Source: JAAYCI01 sp964370445 (GTDB lineage Bacteria > Bacillota > Clostridia > Oscillospirales > Ruminococcaceae). Taken from it: a stretch of 64,000 nucleotides of DNA. A model generated the notes under the pieces. It had not been told where the DNA came from. It did no database searches and saw only the letters and a program-made list of their open reading frames with translations. A program made the position numbers and the translations under genes. Shown one piece after another: positions 25,777 through 34,500 of this stretch. Location: the NCBI GenBank assembly GCA_964370445.1, contig CAYJJK010000002.1, positions 13,929 to 77,928 of the forward strand, written 5' to 3'. Position 1 is the first letter of the stretch, and every line of letters starts with the position of its first letter.

Positions 25777-26724
25777 CTAACGCACCCATTGTCCAGCCGA
25801 TTTTAAAATCTCTTCGGCCTGTTGGCATACGCCGTGCACAATCTCACTCGCCGTACACGTTTCACACAGCATGCCGGCCACCTGGCCTGCCAGAAAACTT
25901 CCAGTTTTTTCATCGCCCTCAATAGCGGCACGATAAAGGCTACCTCCGCCAAAAGCTTCCAGTTCTGCATCGGTGACGGACGAATCGTATTCTTTTTTCA
26001 AAAAATCTCGCATAAAGGCATTTCTAATACCACGCACAGGGTGCCCTAAACGACGGCCAGTTGCCATAGTGTCGATATCTTTGGCCTTCAGCACACGCTG
26101 TTTATAGTTCGTGTGCACATTGCACTCTTCAGCAAGTAAGAAACGTGTACCCATTTGCACACCACAAGCACCCAGCATCATAGCTGCTGCCATACCTCGG
26201 CCATCTCCAATTCCACCTGCGGCCACCACAGGGATTTCTACAACATCACACACCTGCGGCACCAAAGTCATGGTGGTCATCTCGCCGATGTGTCCACCAC
26301 TTTCTCCGCCTTCAGCAATCACAGCATCCGCACCACTACGTTCCATTTTGCGCGCATGCGCCACACTGGCAATTACCGGAATCACAACGATTCCTGCATT
26401 TTTCCATTCTTCGATATATTTCCCGGGGTTGCCCGCGCCCGTGGTTACTACAGGTACTTTTTCCTCCACCACCAGCTTTGCCACCTCGGCAGCAAATGGG
26501 CTCATCAGCATGATATTCACACCAAAAGGTTTGTCTGTCAAACTTTTACACTTTTGAATTTCAGCACGCACCACATCCACATTAGCATTCATGGCGGCAA
26601 TAATGCCAAGCCCACCAGCATTTGAGGTAGCTGCAGCCAAATCTGCATCAGCAATCCACGCCATACCGCCTTGCAAAACCGGATATTGTATCCCTAAAAT
26701 TTCACACAGTTGAGATTTTAGCAT
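25777..26724 (-). CDS. fabK: enoyl-ACP reductase II (FMN-dependent)
   Basis: The protein has 315 residues with AGGAGGCAGGC before the ATG. It is a TIM-barrel flavoprotein of the nitronate monooxygenase/FabK family: LGIQYPVLQGGMAWIADADL at the start, AEGGESGGHIGEM (the glycine-rich phosphate-binding region with the conserved His) and VVAAGGIGDGRGMAAAMMLGA. It reduces trans-2-enoyl-ACP, replacing FabI, and FabK-only organisms are intrinsically insensitive to triclosan. Position next to acpP supports FabK over a nitronate oxygenase. Confidence 0.94.
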   Translation of the reverse strand: MLKSQLCEILGIQYPVLQGGMAWIADADLAAATSNAGGLGIIAAMNANVDVVRAEIQKCKSLTDKPFGVNIMLMSPFAAEVAKLVVEEKVPVVTTGAGNPGKYIEEWKNAGIVVIPVIASVAHARKMERSGADAVIAEGGESGGHIGEMTTMTLVPQVCDVVEIPVVAAGGIGDGRGMAAAMMLGACGVQMGTRFLLAEECNVHTNYKQRVLKAKDIDTMATGRRLGHPVRGIRNAFMRDFLKKEYDSSVTDAELEAFGGGSLYRAAIEGDEKTGSFLAGQVAGMLCETCTASEIVHGVCQQAEEILKSAGQWVR

Positions 26725-26733
26725 GCCTGCCTC

Positions 26734-26958
26734 CTATACATTCTTCTCATCAATCAACTTCACAAGGTCGCCCACTGTGCGAATATCCTCGCTGATTTCC
26801 ACTTCTACACCAAAAGCATCTTCACATGCCATCGCCATATCCACAAGATCTAAACTGTCTAGCTCTAAGGCCTCAAACGTGGTTTCCATTGTCAAGCTTC
26901 CAGCTTCCATCTCTTTGTACTCGCTCATAATTGTCTCTACTTTTTTCAGTGTTTCCAT
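26734..26958 (-). CDS. acpP: acyl carrier protein
   Basis: The protein has 74 residues, acidic and helical, with the phosphopantetheine site at Ser35 in LELDSLDLVD. AAAAGGAGACCAGACGA precedes the ATG. It carries growing acyl chains. The gene lies 9 bases before fabK and 127 bases after fabH. Confidence 0.96.
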   Translation of the reverse strand: METLKKVETIMSEYKEMEAGSLTMETTFEALELDSLDLVDMAMACEDAFGVEVEISEDIRTVGDLVKLIDEKNV

Positions 26959-27085
26959 TCGTCTGGTCTCCTTTTATTCGCTTTTATTTATAATGTATGT
27001 CAAGCTCCAATGGAGCAAAAACCATTTTTTCAAAAATGACATATTTTTTTGTTTTTAAGCACTCAATGCTGTGATAACATCCCAT

Positions 27086-28057
27086 TTAGTCTTTTGTCCA
27101 GCGTAAAAGGACTGTACCATAAGCTAAACCGCCCCCAAATGCGCTAAACAGCAACCGATCTCCTTTTTTAAAACGCTTTGCCTTATTGCATTGGTCAAGC
27201 AACACTGGCACACTAGCCGCCGACATATTGCCAACCTCATGGATATTAACACAAAAACGCTCTGCCGGAACTTTCAGTTTTTTGATTGCTGCATCAATAA
27301 TTCTTAGGTTTGCTTGATGCAGCAAAATATGGTCAATATCCTCCTTGGCTATCCCTGTTTCTGTCAATGCCGCCTCAATACCGTCACAAACAGCACCCAC
27401 TGCAAATTTATACACATCTCTGCCATCCATATGAATAAAATTCACACTTCGCTGTTTGCGGTTTGCTGCCAAATGTGGCGGTAAATTTCCGTTTGGCATA
27501 GGAACATAAAGAGCGGTTTCATTGGGCAAAGTATTTAATTTCAAATATTCCAGCGCGTCACCGGCGCCTAGCACTACGGCACCTGCTCCATCTCCAAACA
27601 AAACACAAGTGCTACGGTCTTGCCAATCTGCAAGGCGGCTCATTCCCTCAGCCCCTATAAGCAAAACACGCTTTGCCCCACGAGCCAAAATGCCTGCAAC
27701 CATATCGAGCCCAAAAACAAACCCTGTGCATGCCCCAGAAATATCCAAAGCCGGGCATTTAGCCTCCAGCTCGCGGTGCACAAGGCTTGCAACCGAAGGC
27801 GTAATATATTCACCACCTAAGGTAGCACATAAAATATAATCCAGCTCACTTGCAAGCACACCCGCATCCAAAAGTGCAGCTTTTGCCGCCTCTATCGCCA
27901 TTTCATGCACCAGTTCTTCATTCATAAGATGACGCTTTTTTATCCCTGTGCGTGTCTCAATCCATTCATCACTTGTGTCAAGAAACTGTGATAAATCGTT
28001 ATTATCTATTGTTAACGGTGGCAGTGAACTGCCCGTGCCCAAAATTTCTAAACTCAT
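27086..28057 (-). CDS. fabH: 3-oxoacyl-ACP synthase III
   Basis: The protein has 323 residues from the ATG at 28057, which overlaps the regulator's stop (ATGA) and follows GGAGAGAGC. The catalytic triad is Cys110 (DISGACTGF), His247 (LLHQANLR) and Asn277 (HEVGNMSAAS). It starts fatty-acid synthesis from acetyl-CoA (or branched acyl-CoA) and malonyl-ACP. It is translationally coupled to the MarR-type regulator. Confidence 0.96.
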   Translation of the reverse strand: MSLEILGTGSSLPPLTIDNNDLSQFLDTSDEWIETRTGIKKRHLMNEELVHEMAIEAAKAALLDAGVLASELDYILCATLGGEYITPSVASLVHRELEAKCPALDISGACTGFVFGLDMVAGILARGAKRVLLIGAEGMSRLADWQDRSTCVLFGDGAGAVVLGAGDALEYLKLNTLPNETALYVPMPNGNLPPHLAANRKQRSVNFIHMDGRDVYKFAVGAVCDGIEAALTETGIAKEDIDHILLHQANLRIIDAAIKKLKVPAERFCVNIHEVGNMSAASVPVLLDQCNKAKRFKKGDRLLFSAFGGGLAYGTVLLRWTKD

Positions 28058-28557
28058 GCTCTCTCCTGAAAAACACTGCGTTGTGGTTTTGAATAGTAGT
28101 CGATATTGTGTTCTAAAAACAGTTCTAATTTGCCCACACACTTGAGCAACACGCGTTTTTCGTCCTGCGAAAGGCCACCGGCAACAGCGCGTATCAAACT
28201 GCGATGAAAATATTGCCGGGCTCGCTCAGCCCTTCGACCTGCACGTGTAAAGCAAACCAGCACAATGCGTGCATCCTTGGCCACTTTGCTCTTTTTTACA
28301 TACCCTTTCGCCTGCAGTTTGTTAACGGCAGCCGTCACCGAAGGCAAGCTGATTTCCATGTAATCCGACAATTCACTAACGCTAGCACCCTCGGCCCCTG
28401 TATCAGCAGAAACTGCTGCAACTGCCTCCAATAAATACAGCTCTGCGGCCGACAAACGGCTCAATTTGCCACTTTGTGCCAAAGTGCGTTCTAGCTTGCC
28501 CAAGGCATGGTAACTGTTCAAAAATACACGGCTAAGCTGCTGCTCAAAAACGTCCAC
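28054..28557 (-). CDS. fabT: MarR-family regulator of fatty-acid synthesis (FabT-like)
   Basis: The protein has 167 residues from a GTG at 28557, 7 bases after AAGGAGG; the in-frame TTG at 28563 is too close to the ribosome site. It has a MarR winged helix (VSELSDYMEISLPSVTAAVN, then LQAKGYVKKSKVAKDARIVL). It is the first gene of the fab operon, the place of FabT in Firmicutes, where it represses with acyl-ACP as corepressor. A 33-bp palindrome covers its own promoter, so autoregulation of the whole operon is likely. Confidence 0.88.
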   Translation of the reverse strand: MDVFEQQLSRVFLNSYHALGKLERTLAQSGKLSRLSAAELYLLEAVAAVSADTGAEGASVSELSDYMEISLPSVTAAVNKLQAKGYVKKSKVAKDARIVLVCFTRAGRRAERARQYFHRSLIRAVAGGLSQDEKRVLLKCVGKLELFLEHNIDYYSKPQRSVFQERA

Positions 28558-28600
28558 GGGCAAACCTCCTTCACAAATCTATGACAAAATTTCAGCACGA

Positions 28601-28659
28601 AGTATTAATTAGTTAGACTAACTAATTAATACTATAGTCACTCTATCACACTTTGTCAA
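28601..28659 (-). promoter_or_regulatory. fab operon promoter with 33-bp perfect palindromic operator
   Basis: On the minus strand TTGACA (28654-28659) and TATAGT (28631-28636) are spaced by 17 bases, a near-consensus sigma-A promoter. A perfect inverted repeat with 16-base arms (AGTATTAATTAGTTAG) around a single base spans 28601-28633, covering the end of the -10 box and the transcription start. MarR dimers bind such dyads, so this is very likely the FabT-like operator. Confidence 0.85.
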
Positions 28660-28752
28660 GTAAAAGAAGCAAATCCCCCTAAAACTCCTCCAATTTATGT
28701 TAAACTATGAACAGGGAAAGACACGTATTATTTAGTTTTAAGTGCAAGACTG

Positions 28753-28786
28753 CGGGGCACAGCGTGAAATTCCACACCGTGCCCCG
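28753..28786 (-). terminator. hairpin downstream of capsid gene
   Basis: GGGGCAC pairs with GTGCCCC, with further pairing inward, around AATTT. It lies about 60 bases after the capsid stop and could end that transcript, but lacks a clear T tract. Confidence 0.5.
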
Positions 28787-28844
28787 AGCACCTTACGTAT
28801 TATGCCCTGGCATAGACGTTTTTACGCATACATAACCGTATTTT

Positions 28845-29681
28845 CTATGTTTGCACCTGGTAATAAATCGCATCGTCTTTATTCGTCAAGACAAAAGCAT
28901 CATAGTTGATGCGCCCCTCGACCAAGCTGCCAGAAAGACCTGGCGGATCTTGATGAATTTTGTAGTCCTCTAATTTGGTAGGAGCCACCGTTGCGCAGGG
29001 ATGTGCCAAAAGAAATCCAAATTTTGCAGGTAAGCGCGAAGAGGGCACTTTGATCACACTAGCTCCATCTAGCATTGCAATAACACCCTTGCTGCGTACC
29101 TCTTGCCCCAACTCAGTTTCCATAACAATATCGCTGCTTTTTTTCATCAAGAGGTAAACATCCGGTGTCACAATCAAAACGCGCCCTGTTTCGGGCACTT
29201 CGCTGTTATCCAATGTATTTCCCGCTTTAATGATGTTTTCATAGATGTTTTCTGCGGTAAGTGCAAGAGCGGTGGCCTTTGTACCGGCACCTGTACACAT
29301 TGCACTATACACATAGGTATCCACTTCCGGCATCACCACTTCGCGTAATTGGCGAGCCAATGCACCGGCTGCCTGCAGAGCACGCTTGGTTTCATCCTCA
29401 TCCAATTTATCGATGGCAAATGTAAAACTGCGATCACGGCTGAGGGTCATGGTCTGCGTGGTAGCCGACAAATCCTCTACTTCGCCATAACGACTGTAGT
29501 TGCCCTCTGCCGCCCCTTGCCTTCCATAATTGTTCATGGATGCCGTAGATATACGATAAATTTTTACAGAATTTGCACCATCCCAGCTGAAATCTTGATT
29601 TGTCAATAAACTTTTTTTCGATTCCGCTGCAAACAATTCATCAACATACGGTAAAAATTGACTTGCTAATTCAATAGCCAT
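28845..29681 (-). CDS. phage major capsid protein (HK97-fold), separate from the main cluster
   Basis: The protein has 278 residues. QFLPYVDELFAAESKKSLLT at the start, then VKIYRISTASMNNYGRQ, YGEVEDLSATTQTMTLSRDR, SFTFAIDKLDEDETK and a C-terminal IKVPSSRLPAKFGFLL / LVEGRINYDAFVL pattern is that of short HK97-fold capsid proteins from Clostridial phages. It builds the head shell. It is preceded by its scaffold gene but is 14 kb from the terminase and portal, beyond the whole fatty-acid operon. No other head or tail gene accompanies it. Confidence 0.88.
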   Translation of the reverse strand: MAIELASQFLPYVDELFAAESKKSLLTNQDFSWDGANSVKIYRISTASMNNYGRQGAAEGNYSRYGEVEDLSATTQTMTLSRDRSFTFAIDKLDEDETKRALQAAGALARQLREVVMPEVDTYVYSAMCTGAGTKATALALTAENIYENIIKAGNTLDNSEVPETGRVLIVTPDVYLLMKKSSDIVMETELGQEVRSKGVIAMLDGASVIKVPSSRLPAKFGFLLAHPCATVAPTKLEDYKIHQDPPGLSGSLVEGRINYDAFVLTNKDDAIYYQVQT

Positions 29682-29725
29682 AAACGTTCACACTCCTTAT
29701 CTTTTCTTTTTTACAAAATCTGCTC

Positions 29726-30220
29726 TTATTGATGAAAAAAGACATTGCGTAACGAATCTGTGGCCGATTTCACCTGTGCTGGGCTTTTTTCGGGCGCCCA
29801 GGCATTGGCGCGTAAAATACGATCCACAGCATATTGCTCAGTTTTCTGCAGCAAACTTTTAACAGTGGCCAAGCTTTTTTCAATTGTCTCATCATCAGAA
29901 TAATCCAGCAAATCTGCGGCCTCTGTTGGTAGAGACATCGCAACCAAACGTTCTTTTGTAGCCAGTTTTCTCTCGCGTAGCAAGAGGGATTCTTCACGAT
30001 GTGCCAATTCCTCGGCCAAACGCCCCGCTCCTCCCGCAACCGACCTCACTTCTCGATCACGCATAAGCCGTTTTTGCACAATTTCATTTACATCATCCTG
30101 AGAAAACGTTTTTTCTGCTGTTTTTTCTACTGTATTTTCCGTCTCTTCCAGACGTTTACGCTCCTGCTCATTTGCAGTTTCAAGGGTTTCGCTTGCATGT
30201 TGCATAGGCTTTTCCATCAT
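29726..30220 (-). CDS. phage scaffolding protein (DUF4355-like)
   Basis: The protein has 164 residues, with AAAGGAGGAAAGAAG before the ATG at 30220. It is highly charged and helical: ANEQERKRLEETENTVEKT, then FSQDDVNEIVQKRLMRDRE, the signature of this scaffold family, then a coiled-coil ending SATDSLRNVFFHQ. Scaffolds guide procapsid assembly and are encoded directly before the capsid gene, as here. Confidence 0.85.
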   Translation of the reverse strand: MMEKPMQHASETLETANEQERKRLEETENTVEKTAEKTFSQDDVNEIVQKRLMRDREVRSVAGGAGRLAEELAHREESLLLRERKLATKERLVAMSLPTEAADLLDYSDDETIEKSLATVKSLLQKTEQYAVDRILRANAWAPEKSPAQVKSATDSLRNVFFHQ

Positions 30221-30339
30221 CTTCTTTCCTCCTTTTGACTTTACAGTCGGCCCGGGTGGACCACAAAAAAAACAAACGATGACACATAGGTTTTAAATTT
30301 ATGTCCGATTGTCAGACAGGCCTTGTGCCATCGTCTTGT

Positions 30340-30531
30340 TTACAATGGTGATAGGGTGCTTGGCTCCTCGCCAATCGTGGCTCTACCAAATAAATAGCAG
30401 ATGGCACACAAGTATACAATGTCTTTTGTCCCACATCTCAAAATAAGCTCACGTAGTATCGGAAGCTCTTGATGCGGAAATGGTTGTGCCTCTAAATGTG
30501 TCAATATCATTTTTGCCAAAATATGCTCCAT
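30340..30531 (-). CDS. small protein, first gene of the capsid unit
   Basis: The protein has 63 residues from the ATG at 30531 behind GGGGAG, which lies inside the palindromic operator. The sequence (HILAKMILTHLEAQPFPHQE, RCGTKDIVYLCAICYLFG) is not recognised. It is followed 120 bases later by the scaffold gene and shares its promoter, so it may be a head-related or regulatory protein of the element. Confidence 0.55.
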   Translation of the reverse strand: MEHILAKMILTHLEAQPFPHQELPILRELILRCGTKDIVYLCAICYLFGRATIGEEPSTLSPL

Positions 30532-30536
30532 CAAAT

Positions 30537-30600
30537 CTCCCCTATAATAAAATTAGCAATTTGCTGATTTTATTATAGGGGAGGCAAGTATATTTGTCAA
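30537..30600 (-). promoter_or_regulatory. perfect consensus promoter within 47-bp palindromic operator (capsid unit)
   Basis: On the minus strand TTGACA (30595-30600), 17 bases and TATAAT (30572-30577) make an exact sigma-A consensus. A near-perfect palindrome with 22-base arms (one mismatch) and a 3-base centre spans 30537-30583, covering the -10 box, the start site and the ribosome site of the first gene. It can act as a repressor operator on DNA and as a hairpin in the leader RNA. Confidence 0.85.
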
Positions 30601-30616
30601 GAGAAAAATAATCATA

Positions 30617-30645
30617 TTGCTCATTTTTTTAAAATGCGGTATACT
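30617..30645 (+). promoter_or_regulatory. promoter of the second XRE regulator
   Basis: TTGCTC (30617-30622) and TATACT (30640-30645) are 17 bases apart. The promoter is back-to-back with the capsid-unit promoter; the two -35 boxes are 16 bases apart. Confidence 0.7.
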
Positions 30646-30666
30646 AAAGGCAAGAGACGTACACAT

Positions 30667-30734
30667 ACGAATCCCCCTTTAATGTTATGTTTAGCTTTGA
30701 CTAGTTTCATTGATACCTTAAAGGGGTTATTCGT
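30667..30734 (+). repeat. inverted repeat in leader of the XRE gene
   Basis: ACGAATCCCCCTTT (30667-30680) pairs with AAAGGGGTTATTCGT (30720-30734) around 39 bases, and ACGAATGGGG occurs a third time near 30743. It lies between the promoter and the gene at 30762, so it may be a second operator pair or a leader hairpin. Confidence 0.6.
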
Positions 30735-30761
30735 AACAACACACGAATGGGGATGTTATAA

Positions 30762-31292
30762 ATGATTCAACGGAAAACTTTAGGCGAACGCTTGGTGGAA
30801 GCACGTAAGGCAAAGGGATTAAAACAATATGAACTGGCAGAAAAGCTAGGCCTTACACCCACAGCACTAAATTATTATGAAAAAAATAAACGCAGACCCG
30901 ATTACGACACTTTAGCCAAGCTAAGTTTTGAGCTAGGGCATAGTGTAGACTACTTTTTGGGGCTAGAGGCCGAAAATGCACAGCGTGTGCGTGAAGCTTT
31001 ACAAAATGAAAATGCACAACAATTGGCGCACAGCCTAAACCTAGACGCAGACAAAATCGAATTTGACGAAAAAACGCTAACTTTGGACAGTTATGAGGTG
31101 GATTATCAAAAAGGCGACCTTGCTTCCATGCCACGCTATAGCGAATGGAGCCACATTCTCTCCAAAGCAGCCGGCCAGCCCGAAAGTGATAAGCACCAAA
31201 ATGATATTTATCAATTGCTGCAAATTATTGCAGGCATATCAGGAAAAGACTTGATAAAACTGCTTGATTATGCAAAAGAAATCACAAAGTGA
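30762..31292 (+). CDS. XRE-family transcriptional regulator divergent from the capsid unit
   Basis: The protein has 176 residues. Residues 7-66 are a Cro/C1 helix-turn-helix (LGERLVEARKAKGLKQYELA, then LTPTALNYYEKNKRRPDYDT) ending in the XRE-typical SVDYFLGLE. The rest is helical and acidic with no known motif. It is transcribed away from the scaffold/capsid unit with back-to-back promoters, the usual arrangement for a repressor and its target. It differs in sequence from the repressor at 15881, so the two halves of the phage-like element may be controlled separately. Confidence 0.82.
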   Translation: MIQRKTLGERLVEARKAKGLKQYELAEKLGLTPTALNYYEKNKRRPDYDTLAKLSFELGHSVDYFLGLEAENAQRVREALQNENAQQLAHSLNLDADKIEFDEKTLTLDSYEVDYQKGDLASMPRYSEWSHILSKAAGQPESDKHQNDIYQLLQIIAGISGKDLIKLLDYAKEITK

Positions 31293-31311
31293 TAGCGTGA
31301 ATTTGGTAAAT

Positions 31312-31356
31312 AGTAAAACAGGGTGCGGAGCTTTTAACTCCACACCCTGTTTTACT
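31312..31356. terminator. bidirectional terminator between convergent genes
   Basis: AGTAAAACAGGGTG pairs with CACCCTGTTTTACT with an inner GGAG/CTCC extension; A and T tracts on both sides serve the XRE gene and the 1201-residue gene that converge here. Confidence 0.85.
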
Positions 31357-31512
31357 GTTTCAATAATAATCACGCTAAATTTGGTTCATATCCCGTCTCA
31401 GCTGTCGTGTCGTTACAAAAATTCCACCAACCGGCCTTCTGTATTCGTTTATTCTATAGAAAATACAAACCTGCTCTTTTGTCGTCGTCAAACCCAAAAT
31501 TTTTGCACAAGC

Positions 31513-34500
31513 TCAGCTTCGCCTCGCCAGTGGTAAAATTCCCACAAGTAAACTCCAACCCAGCTGATACAGCAATACAACACCGATGGACAAAATAGAT
31601 AACGCACCGCTGAAAGCCAACAGAATCGCTAAAACACCGGCCAAAATCATACCAGCCACTTGCACAAAGGTGCTCATACGCTCGCTCTCCACACAGGTGG
31701 CTGCAGCACGCATGCCACCAATAAAGCTGGTAAACGTACCAAGGTGGCTCATCACACCCTCACTTTCCGGCAGGTAGCTACACAGCGGTTCCATGAGGCG
31801 CTTCTCATTTTTGTCCAGCACCTTCACAACCCCTTTGGGCAATTTATACACACGCTCAATAAGCTCACTTGTCACACACGGATCTTCACTTTGCACCAAC
31901 ATAGATACGCCACTGGAAAGCAAGCCATTCATGGTGGCACGCACGCCAAATTCAGGTGTGTACTCAATTAAAAACATAGCAAATAGCCGGCCGGACACCG
32001 CCAAATATAAAGGCACACTTCCCTCGGCACAAAGTTTTAGTTCCATTTCCAAAGGCGGTGGGCTGATATCGTGCATTTGTAGCATTTCTCGTGTACCTAC
32101 TACCACACGATTGTTGTCTACAAAACCCACAAAGCCACGTCCCACCTCACACAACAAGTTTTCCACTTTAAACAACATGTCTTTCTTGCCCTGTATCACG
32201 CCAAGAAATACATCTTGCATCGTGTCACAGTGCTCTGTTAAAATACTAGCCGCATAAAGAATCGCCAAATCAATGCGTTCTTTCTCAAAAGTTTTAATCC
32301 CTTTTAAGGTAACACTGGTGTTTGGAAAAATATCCTTTGCACCGGCCATCACCACATTAACACTTCCCAGTTCTTCAATCGCACTCCACCCGGGTACCAC
32401 CACACCCAATTTGCTACCGGCTTGCTGCAACAGGCTGGCCGGCACCGCGGCAAGCAAGGTGGATGATAAGGGTGCCACTATACAAGCGGCAGCTGCAAAA
32501 TAAGAAAGTGCAAATAGTAGCTCCCCAGTAAAAATAAAACCAAGCAAGATGCACAAAAAAGATACACCAAGGCAAACCCAAGCCATTTTTTTAGCCACCA
32601 AATCACTTCGACGGTGTGAAAAGCTCTGGCGCAAAAAACCTTTCATAAGGGCTGTTGGTCGGCTCACCAAGATACTGGGCATCTCCTCTTCAAGGCCCCT
32701 TGTCACATGATAAGCTACATCCCCTCCACCTTCCAAAACATAGGCTGCACTTTGTTCTGCGCCACTGCTCGCCAGGCGAAAACCATCTAAAATTGCTTCA
32801 CATCGTAAATATTTACCAAAAGCATTGCCACATAAAAGCAAGGTAGCAATGGGCGCAAACAGGCTTACTTCAGGCGCATTTCCGCTGATGACAAAAACAG
32901 ACACCACCACCGTTTGTAATAAGGTGGCCACTGCGGCCACTGCAACGGCAGAATCTACCGTGGCTTGACCAAGCAAACCAATAAGGCCGCTGGCTACAGT
33001 TGTGAAATTAAACACAAACACTGCCACAAATACCGCCACATAAGCCAATGTAAAGAAAAGAGGCGATAGTATAGGGTTTAGCAGTTCTGGCAATGGCAAA
33101 ACATTTGCAAAACCAAAAGACAACCACAACAAAAGCAATGTACCCACTACAGAAATTATAACCCTGCGCAACAAGCTTGTACGCAAATCGCTCAATTCAC
33201 CTTCCACCTGTTGTGCATCTTGAGGGTTGTTATAATCATCTTCAAGTTCTTCATCAACATCATAGCCGGATGAATCACTTGTAAACTGAGAAAACTCTCC
33301 GGTAAGCAAAGTGGTGCGCCCCTTTTTTGCCTTACGACGTTGCAAGGGTCTGCCTATCGCTTCTGCTTCCTCTTGCTCCACAATCACCGTCTCGCCAAAA
33401 AACTGCCGAAAGCGATCATCCACCATTTCATCCACGAACAAATTTTTCTGTTCTACAGCACCGGCTTCGTTATCAAACTCTTGGGTATAGGCCGCCGTTG
33501 GCACACGGTCGCTGCCTGTCGCATCAATGTCGAACTGTTTTGTGCTCACCCTGGCGCTTGGCATGGGGGGAATAGGCTTTGGAAAAGTGCCTGTCACCGA
33601 GGCCGCCGCCAAAGTAGCCGCACCTTTTTTTAATTCCTCTTGCATCGCTTCAGGTGTAACAAACACCTGTGTTTTTGAATTTTCCGACACAAAAATATCC
33701 TTATTGGGGCTTGGTGGATCAAAAAATTGTGTTGGTTGTGCAGGGGGCGCGGCCGCCAGGGCCGCCGGGGCCGCCGGGGCCACAGCAGCTGCTTCTTGCA
33801 GGGGAGCCTGTGCACGCACCCCACCAAAGGACATGCCGCCATCCGCAGACTCTGAAGCAGATACAAAAGCGGGAGCTACAGGTGAAATTGGCACTTGTGG
33901 TGGTTTTGCCGACGCCATTGGTTGTGGTGCGGCTACCTCAGCACTGCCAAGATTTGCAAAATCTAAAAGACTCACGCCCTCTTGGGATGGTGCAGATTTC
34001 TCCTCTTGCCATTGTGTGCGTGGCGGTAAGTTGCTTGCTGTGTTTTGAATCTCTTCAAACGCCTCACGCAAAGCTGTGCCGCCATCCTCCGGCTGTGCCA
34101 CTGTTAAAGGTGCCGTAACCATGGCCGGCTCCACACTTGTCTCTTCATCAAAAACACCAACAAAATCATCCGTTTGTTCTTGGGGCTCATCCTCTACCAA
34201 AAGCCCTTTCTTGGCAAGTTTTGCACGACGTTTTTCTTCTTTTAAAGCTAATTTATCTGCTTTGATGCGTTCTTTTTCAAGTTTTTTTTGTTCTTTTGGG
34301 CTTAGGTGTTGTGTGTCATTTTCAGAAAACCACTCGGCCAATGCCTCGTCGCCCACAAACTTATCCTGCTCCACTCGCTCAAGCGCTGCGGCCTTTCCCG
34401 TACGCGGGGCCATGTTGACATCCTCATGCGCACCCGACATCGGTAAGCTGTGCGTCTGTTCACCATCCTGCGCCTCATCCCAGTCCACATCGCTTTCCTG

